Shown: positions 1-4,410 of the stretch, one piece after another
How positions within the stretch are numbered: position 1 is the stretch's first letter
Layout of the letters: every line of letters begins with the position of its first letter
From: CAZBSE01 sp964561115
GTDB lineage: Bacteria; Actinomycetota; Humimicrobiia; Humimicrobiales; Humimicrobiaceae
Reading direction: 5' to 3'
Length of the DNA stretch: 6,219 nt
Assembly: GCA_964561115.1 (NCBI GenBank)
Contig: CAZLOE010000041.1
Location: forward strand, 1-6,219
Notes under the pieces: generated by a model
What the model saw: the letters and a program-made list of their open reading frames with translations, nothing else
Databases searched by the model: none
What the model was told of the DNA's origin: nothing
Position numbers and translations under genes: made by a program

Positions 1-173
1 ACCATCTCCCTGTCCATTTCCACAAACTTTCCTTTTATCAGGCCTTCCCATCCGTCTAAAATACCAATCACTTTATACCCATAATCTGATGCCTTGGCAT
101 AAATTGCCTTAAAGGCAGCATTGATTGCCGGAGAATCTCCCCCGCCGGTCAAAACACCTATCTTCTTTATCAT
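1..173 (-). CDS. pfkA: 6-phosphofructokinase, N-terminal fragment (runs off left edge)
   Basis: This is the first 57 codons of a phosphofructokinase, which phosphorylates fructose 6-phosphate to fructose 1,6-bisphosphate in cytosolic glycolysis. The gene leaves the window at base 1. The protein opens MIKKIGVLTGGGDSPAIN, which aligns without gaps to the start of E. coli PfkA, including the phosphate-donor-binding glycine loop (residues 10-13, GGGD) and N18. The next conserved block, IGILDGWEGL at residues 36-45, matches the family's 'GxxxGxxGL' strand and turn. The ATG at 173-171 follows a strong ribosome binding site. A GGGD loop in place of SGGD is common in the PPi-dependent and mixed-substrate groups. 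The residues that decide ATP versus PPi use (near positions 104 and 124 of E. coli PfkA) lie outside the window, so the donor is undetermined. A16 and I17 replace the usual Gly-Met/Leu. The gene lies 94 bases after gatB on the same strand and may have its own promoter. Confidence 0.9.
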   Translation of the reverse strand, partial: MIKKIGVLTGGGDSPAINAAFKAIYAKASDYGYKVIGILDGWEGLIKGKFVEMDREM

Positions 174-180
174 TTTTTAT

Positions 181-187
181 CCTCCTT
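181..187 (-). promoter_or_regulatory. Ribosome binding site of pfk
   Basis: The minus strand reads AAGGAGG seven bases before the ATG of pfk. It is the closest match to the Shine-Dalgarno consensus in the window and fixes the start codon at 173. Confidence 0.85.
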
Positions 188-214
188 ATACGAAAAAACA
201 AATTATCTTATATT

Positions 215-233
215 AAAAAAGCTGCCAGCTTTC
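215..233 (-). terminator. Short hairpin followed by T-run between gatB and pfk
   Basis: On the minus strand AAAGCT (232-227) pairs with AGCTTT (223-218) around a GGC loop, and a G-T pair at 233/217 can extend the stem by one. A run of six T (220-215) starts inside the 3' arm and is followed by AATA. The layout is that of a Rho-independent terminator after gatB. However, the stem is only six or seven pairs with two G-C pairs, and few T remain free once it is folded, so it would be weak. It could instead be a 5' stem-loop on a pfk transcript that starts just upstream. The plus strand has no matching T-run, so the orientation is minus. Confidence 0.35.
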
Positions 234-242
234 AAATTTAGG

Positions 243-279
243 ATTATACTGATTATATTGATTTATATTAATTAATCAA
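243..279 (-). promoter_or_regulatory. Candidate sigma-70/A promoter for pfk
   Basis: The minus strand has TTGATT at 279-274, a 16-base spacer, then a perfect TATAAT at 257-252. A second perfect TATAAT follows at 248-243, with a weaker -35 (TTAATA, 271-266) 17 bases ahead of it. Transcription would start around 245-235, which gives a pfk leader of roughly 60-70 bases. The -35 element overlaps the last codons of gatB. The region is AT-rich, so chance matches are a real risk, but two full consensus -10 boxes upstream of a gene with a strong ribosome binding site make a promoter reasonable. Confidence 0.45.
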
Positions 280-1728
280 CTTTAGTTTCCTGGTTATGAT
301 CTCGTTTACCATCCTGGGGTTTGCCTTGCCTTTGGTCCTGGCCATCACCTTTCCGATCAAAAAACTTATGGACTTTTTATTACCCTGCCTGAACTGATCC
401 GCCGGGCTGGGATTGTCCTTTATGACTTCATCAATAATGGACTCCAGAAGTCCCTCATCGCTTATCTGCTCCATCCCCCTGTCTTTGATAATACTGCTAG
501 GATCCTTTCCTGTGGCAAACATTTCCTCAAATACAGACTTGGCTATCTTTGAGCTTATCTTGCCCCCGTCGATTGCATTAAGCATGCTGCAGAGGCTTTC
601 GGGAGTGACTTTGTTTTCGCCTATGGTCATCTTTTCCTTATTTAAGAGGGCGCTGAAATCCCCCATCAGCCAGTTGGCAATATTTTTGGGATTGTCATAG
701 CACTTACAGCACTTTTCAAAATAATCCGCCATCTCCCTGCTGCCGGCCAGGAAGCCGCTGTCGTATGCGGGCAGACCATACTGTCTTTCAAACCTCTTTA
801 TCTTTGCCGAAGGCAGCTCCGGAATTGTTTTTTTGATTTCTTTTACTATCTTGTCTTCCATATACATAGGGACAAGGTCCGGCTCCGGAAAATACCTGTA
901 ATCATGAGCTTCTTCCTTTGAACGGAGTGGCTTTGTGGTCTCCGTCTGGCTGTCATAATGCCTTGTCTGCTGGATGACCTTCCCGCCGTCCTCCAGGATT
1001 TTGGCCTGCCTTTTGACCTCATACTCAAGGCCCTTTTGCAGGAACTTAAAGGAGTTTAGATTTTTTATCTCGGTTTTGGTGCCTATCTTTTCCTCCCCCG
1101 ATTTTCTTACCGAAACATTGCCATCACACCTCAAGCTGCCCTCCTCCATGCTGCAGTCGCTTACATCAAGGTATAGGATCAAATTCCTGAGTGCCATCAT
1201 ATATTCCTTTGCTTCCTCCGGCGACCTTATATCGGGCTCGGTCACGATCTCTACGAGTGGAGTCCCGGCCCGGTTAAAGTCAACTATACTGGCCTCGGAT
1301 TCACTTATCCTCCCGGTCGTTCCGGTATGGACCAGCTTTCCGGTATCCTCCTCCATATGAACCCTGGTTATTCGAACACGCCTGACATAATCCCCCATAT
1401 CAACTTCCATATAGCCCCCTGTTCCCAGGGGCAAATCGTACTGCGAGATCTGGTAATTTTTTGGCATATCAGGGTAAAAGTAATTCTTCCTGTGGAAAAT
1501 AGTATATTTCTGGATCTCGCAGTTCAGCGCCAGGGCTATCTTTATGGCATACTCCACCGCTTTTTCGTTGATGACCGGAAGTGAACCCGGGTGGCCCAGG
1601 CATACCGGACAGGTATAGGTGTTTTTTTCCTGGCCGAATGAAAGACTGCATCCGCAAAACATCTTGGTCTTGGTGTAAAGCTCGACATGCGTCTCCAGGC
1701 CTATTACAGATTCATATTTTTCTTTCAT
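268..1728 (-). CDS. gatB: Asp-tRNA(Asn)/Glu-tRNA(Gln) amidotransferase subunit B
   Basis: GatB is the tRNA-binding kinase/transamidase subunit of cytosolic GatCAB. It phosphorylates the side-chain carboxylate of Glu-tRNA(Gln) or Asp-tRNA(Asn) with ATP and then amidates it with ammonia channelled from GatA. The 486 residues match the family's usual length. Visible marks are VIGLETHVEL at 8-17, four zinc-type cysteines (C25, C27, C40, C43 in FCGCS and CPVC), HRKNYFYPDMPKNYQISQYD at 79-98, the block DYRYFPEPDLVP at 276-287, and a C-terminal helical plus YqeY-like tail from about 335, ending with FLIGKVMARTKGKANP at 456-471. An in-frame TGA lies two codons upstream of the ATG, so the start cannot be earlier. 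No well-placed Shine-Dalgarno is present: only GAGAG touching the ATG. The gene follows gatA by 46 bases. An odd CCKC cluster (C340, C341, C343) sits in the helical domain. The stop is TAA. Confidence 0.98.
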   Translation of the reverse strand: MKEKYESVIGLETHVELYTKTKMFCGCSLSFGQEKNTYTCPVCLGHPGSLPVINEKAVEYAIKIALALNCEIQKYTIFHRKNYFYPDMPKNYQISQYDLPLGTGGYMEVDMGDYVRRVRITRVHMEEDTGKLVHTGTTGRISESEASIVDFNRAGTPLVEIVTEPDIRSPEEAKEYMMALRNLILYLDVSDCSMEEGSLRCDGNVSVRKSGEEKIGTKTEIKNLNSFKFLQKGLEYEVKRQAKILEDGGKVIQQTRHYDSQTETTKPLRSKEEAHDYRYFPEPDLVPMYMEDKIVKEIKKTIPELPSAKIKRFERQYGLPAYDSGFLAGSREMADYFEKCCKCYDNPKNIANWLMGDFSALLNKEKMTIGENKVTPESLCSMLNAIDGGKISSKIAKSVFEEMFATGKDPSSIIKDRGMEQISDEGLLESIIDEVIKDNPSPADQFRQGNKKSISFLIGKVMARTKGKANPRMVNEIITRKLKLIN

Positions 1729-1774
1729 CTCTCAAGCCAAAATATAAAAGTTAATAATTTAAAAAAATCCTTCC

Positions 1775-3232
1775 CTAAAGCTCCGGCCTTCCAGCAAAAC
1801 CTATTGCCTCCTCCAGCCTGCGAGCTGCCCTGAGCACGTTGTCCTCGCGCAGTATGTTGCCTATTATCTGCACTCCTATGGGAAGCCCATCTCCGGACAG
1901 CCCGGCAGGGATTGAGACCGCCGGCAGCCCCGCCAGATTTACCGGTATGGTGCAGATATCTGATAGATACATAGTCAGGGGGTCTTCTGTCCTCTCCCCG
2001 ATTTTAAAGGCAGTGGTGGGTGATGTGGGAGAGATAAGGACATCATACTTTTTAAAAGCTTTTTTAAAATCGTTTATTATAAGGGTCCTTACTCTCTGGG
2101 CCTTTTCATAATAAGCGTCATAATATCCTGCCGACAGGCAGTAAGTCCCTATCATTATCCTTCTCTTTACCTCGTTTCCGAATCCTTCCGCCCTGCTCCT
2201 CCTGTACATCTTCCGCAGCGTCTTTTGTTCCATGTTCCTGTATCCATATCTTACCCCGTCAAATCTTGAAAGGTTTGAGCTTGCTTCGGAAGGGGCGATG
2301 ATGTAGTAGACGCTGAGTGCGTGCTCCAGGCTGGGCAGGGAGGTCTCTTCAACACTGCCGCCCATCTCCTCTATCATCTTAAGGGCCGCCTCAACTGCCT
2401 CCTTTACTTCCCGGTCGATCCCCTCAACCATAAGCTCCCGGGGTACACCCACTTTTAGATTTTTTATATCCTGCTCCAGATACTTCTTGTAATCCGGTAC
2501 CTCTCCGCTGATCGAGGTGGAATCATTTTTATCATGACCGCAGATCACATTCAACAGCGCCGCGCAGTCTTCTACATCCCTGGTAAGCGGGCCTATCTGG
2601 TCCAGTGAAGATGCAAATGCCACCAGGCCGTACCTTGAAACCATCCCGTATGTAGGCTTAAAACCCACAACCCCGCACAGGGATGCCGGCTGCCTTATTG
2701 AACCGCCTGTATCTGACCCGATCGAGCAAATGGCTTCTCCTGCCGCAACGCAGGCCGCAGGACCACCGCTTGACCCTCCGGGCACCCTGCCGGTATCCCA
2801 GGGGTTTTTGACCGGCCCGAAATGGGAGTTCTCGTTAGAGGAGCCCATTGCAAACTCATCCATATTTGCTTTTCCTACAAGAACATAATCCTGTTTTTCA
2901 AGCTTCTCAATTACAGTGGCATTATATACCGGTATATAGTTTTCCAGTATCTTTGACGCGCAGGTAGTGGTGACGCCCTTTGTGCATATATTGTCTTTTA
3001 CAGCCAGGGGTATGCCGGTAAAATCAGAGATCTCACCGCCGCTGCCTATATATTTATCGACTTCTGCCGCTTTTTTAAGGGCGCTTTTCTTTTCCAGCCT
3101 GATATAAGAATTGAGTTTCTCTTCCACCGCCTCAATTCTGGAATAAACGCTTTCCGTTACCTCGGTGCTGGATATCTCCTTTTTTTTAAGTCTGTCTTTT
3201 AACTGGTGTGCAGTAAGATAATTGATCTCCAA
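1775..3232 (-). CDS. gatA: Asp-tRNA(Asn)/Glu-tRNA(Gln) amidotransferase subunit A (glutaminase), TTG start
   Basis: GatA is the amidase-signature glutaminase of GatCAB. It hydrolyses glutamine and passes ammonia to GatB. The 485 residues match the family length. The Ser-cis-Ser-Lys triad is intact: K79 (in AVKDN), S154 (in PGGSSGG) and S178 (in DTGGSIRQP), the same numbering as I recall for the Staphylococcus aureus enzyme. R358 and D425, which bind the glutamine substrate there, are also present. The C-terminal block AGLPAVSIPAG followed by GLPIGVQIIG is typical. The start is TTG at 3232-3230: an in-frame TAG lies five codons upstream, no in-frame ATG or GTG lies between, and the next residues (LTAHQLKDRLKKKEISS) match the usual GatA N-terminus. 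An ATG at 3237-3235 is in another frame. P158 and C161 replace the usual Ser and Ala just after the GGSSGG loop. The gene sits 26 bases after gatC; the stop is TAG. Confidence 0.98.
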   Translation of the reverse strand: MEINYLTAHQLKDRLKKKEISSTEVTESVYSRIEAVEEKLNSYIRLEKKSALKKAAEVDKYIGSGGEISDFTGIPLAVKDNICTKGVTTTCASKILENYIPVYNATVIEKLEKQDYVLVGKANMDEFAMGSSNENSHFGPVKNPWDTGRVPGGSSGGPAACVAAGEAICSIGSDTGGSIRQPASLCGVVGFKPTYGMVSRYGLVAFASSLDQIGPLTRDVEDCAALLNVICGHDKNDSTSISGEVPDYKKYLEQDIKNLKVGVPRELMVEGIDREVKEAVEAALKMIEEMGGSVEETSLPSLEHALSVYYIIAPSEASSNLSRFDGVRYGYRNMEQKTLRKMYRRSRAEGFGNEVKRRIMIGTYCLSAGYYDAYYEKAQRVRTLIINDFKKAFKKYDVLISPTSPTTAFKIGERTEDPLTMYLSDICTIPVNLAGLPAVSIPAGLSGDGLPIGVQIIGNILREDNVLRAARRLEEAIGFAGRPEL

Positions 3233-3237
3233 AACAT

Positions 3238-3243
3238 CTCCCC
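3238..3243 (-). promoter_or_regulatory. Ribosome binding site deciding the gatA TTG start
   Basis: The minus strand reads GGGGAG five bases before the TTG start of gatA. The out-of-frame ATG at 3237-3235 directly abuts this site, with no spacer, so a ribosome bound here is better placed for the TTG. The site partly overlaps the end of a tandem 14-base repeat. Confidence 0.65.
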
Positions 3244-3270
3244 GCTAATATATTTTCGCTAATCTATTTT
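3243..3270 (-). repeat. 14-base tandem duplication across the gatC stop codon
   Basis: Two adjacent 14-base units differ at one position (AAAATAGATTAGCG and AAAATATATTAGCG on the minus strand, 3270-3257 and 3256-3243). The first unit carries the last codons and TAG stop of gatC. The second lies in the gatC-gatA gap and brings a second TAG, out of the gatC frame but in the gatA frame. Removing one copy would shorten the gap from 26 to 12 bases without changing GatC, so it looks like a local slippage duplication. Confidence 0.75.
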
Positions 3271-3546
3271 CGGGACTTTAAAGCCGTCGCTTTCCCTATC
3301 AGGTGCATTTTCCAGTGCAGACTCCTGCGAAATTGATTCCTTTACCACGTCTTCCCTGAAGACATTCTTTATATCCAGCACGTGTGATGTGGGCGGAACT
3401 CCTTCGGTATCTGCACTGCTTATGTTTGCTATATGGTCAAGTATCCTGCTAAGCTGTGAAGTAAATTTTTCTATGTCTTTATCGCTGAACTCAAGCTCTG
3501 CAAGCTTTGCAACATACCTTACATCATCTTTGGAAATCTTCTCCAC
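3259..3546 (-). CDS. gatC: Asp-tRNA(Asn)/Glu-tRNA(Gln) amidotransferase subunit C, GTG start
   Basis: GatC is the small subunit that wraps around the GatA-GatB interface and stabilises the complex; it has no catalytic role of its own. The 95 residues match the family length. Recognisable features in order are the N-terminal helical part (DVRYVAKLAELEFSDKDIEKF, residues 8-28, with QLSRIL following), the DTEGVPPTSHVLD stretch at 46-58 that continues into NVFRED, the NAPDRESDGFKVPK end at 80-93, and the final residues ID. The start is GTG at 3546-3544. There is no upstream in-frame ATG or GTG before a TAA at 3600-3598, and a good AAAGGAG site lies six bases before the GTG. It opens the gatCAB group 71 bases after the CPBP gene; no clear promoter or terminator was seen in that gap. 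The stop is TAG, inside a tandem repeat. Confidence 0.97.
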   Translation of the reverse strand: MEKISKDDVRYVAKLAELEFSDKDIEKFTSQLSRILDHIANISSADTEGVPPTSHVLDIKNVFREDVVKESISQESALENAPDRESDGFKVPKID

Positions 3547-3552
3547 GAGTCT

Positions 3553-3559
3553 CTCCTTT
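3553..3559 (-). promoter_or_regulatory. Ribosome binding site of gatC
   Basis: The minus strand reads AAAGGAG six bases before the GTG start of gatC, which supports GTG initiation. The rest of the 71-base CPBP-gatC gap is AT-rich, and I see no convincing promoter pair, T-box or terminator in it. Confidence 0.8.
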
Positions 3560-3617
3560 AAAATACAGTAACTTAAACCCAGATTTAAAATAACATTTTA
3601 GCAAAGATTTTACCCCT

Positions 3618-4391
3618 TTAATATAACTTTATGATCTCCAGCTCTCCCAGCAGGATCAGTATTAAAATCAGATTATATACACCGTGAAGGAAGATCGCCG
3701 GTACAAGCGACTTTGTCTTTTCAAACATATAGGCCAGGATCCAGCCGATGATCATAAGTGGTATGAAACTGTATAGTTCCAGATGCACTGCGGCAAACAG
3801 TAAGGAAGACAGAAAGAGCGCAGCATTGACCCCCCAGTTTTTCTTAAAAGCTGAATACAGAAAACCCCTGAAAAAGACCTCCTCGCTGAAAGGGGCGATC
3901 AATGTCACCACTACCAGCAGGATATTACTTGACAGGCTCCTATTTCTGACCAGTACCTCTATCTTGCTGGAAGGGGCTTCTATGGAAAAAAGCGAGTTCA
4001 TTAAAAACACGTACAGAAAACTTACCAGAAATATTGCCAGCAGGGCAAGGAAGGAATACCATATGGTCTTTCCGATACTGTAATATCTCAGGCCCAGGTC
4101 CCTCAGCTGCGACTTTCTGCGGTGTATGGCAAAATACCACACCACGCCCAGCATAAGGACTATCTGAATCCCGTAAAGAACAGAAAAGCTTATGTTGCTT
4201 ATATTGGAAGAATTAAAAAACTCCCTGTCGCCGAATACTTCAACCAATTTTATAGAGCCGAAATAAACCGCTACCAGCACGGCCGTCAGAAATGCAAGTG
4301 AGATCAGGGCGTCAAAGGCATTCCACTTTACATTTAAGACCCTGCTTTCCTCGCTAGATCCATCTGTGTCTTTCCGTACATTAAACCGCAT
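3618..4391 (-). CDS. CPBP-family intramembrane protein (CAAX protease/Abi-like)
   Basis: This 257-residue membrane protein belongs to the CPBP (CAAX protease and bacteriocin-processing, also Abi) family of putative glutamate-type intramembrane endopeptidases. All three signature motifs are present in order: E170-E171-x3-R175 (in APFSEEVFFRGF), F199-x3-H203 (in LLFAAVHLE) and H236-x3-N240 (in FLHGVYN). A hydrophilic N-terminus of about 22 residues precedes hydrophobic segments near 27-50, 67-89, 108-134, 154-168, 188-203, 208-223 and 230-249; there is no cleavable signal peptide. The ATG at 4391 follows an AGAAGG site, and the gene starts 19 bases after the ligA stop, so it is very likely co-transcribed with ligA. 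Known family members process prenylated proteins, peptides or bacteriocins, or give immunity to them. No substrate gene is visible here, so the specific role is unknown. The motif set makes the family call secure; protease activity itself is inferred. Confidence 0.9.
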   Translation of the reverse strand: MRFNVRKDTDGSSEESRVLNVKWNAFDALISLAFLTAVLVAVYFGSIKLVEVFGDREFFNSSNISNISFSVLYGIQIVLMLGVVWYFAIHRRKSQLRDLGLRYYSIGKTIWYSFLALLAIFLVSFLYVFLMNSLFSIEAPSSKIEVLVRNRSLSSNILLVVVTLIAPFSEEVFFRGFLYSAFKKNWGVNAALFLSSLLFAAVHLELYSFIPLMIIGWILAYMFEKTKSLVPAIFLHGVYNLILILILLGELEIIKLY

Positions 4392-4399
4392 ATATAAAA

Positions 4400-4405
4400 C
4401 CTTCT
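4400..4405 (-). promoter_or_regulatory. Ribosome binding site of the CPBP gene
   Basis: The minus strand reads AGAAGG eight bases before the ATG at 4391. It sits inside the 19-base gap after the ligA stop, consistent with coupled translation from one message. Confidence 0.7.
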
Positions 4406-4410
4406 ATTTG

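Noticed and set aside
974..1360. Plus-strand open frame of 128 codons inside gatB
   Set aside because: It lies antisense to strongly conserved gatB sequence and its translation shows no recognisable domain; it is a shadow of codon bias on the other strand.
1761..1767. Run of seven T on the minus strand after gatA as a terminator
   Set aside because: No stem-loop could be formed from the preceding bases, and gatB follows on the same strand.
3235..3237. ATG as the gatA start
   Set aside because: It is in a different frame from gatA, reaches a stop after 12 codons, and has no spacer from the Shine-Dalgarno.
3547..3617. Possible T-box or other leader element before gatC
   Set aside because: The gap is only 71 bases, with no T-box-like conserved motif or terminator hairpin; too short for a T-box riboswitch.
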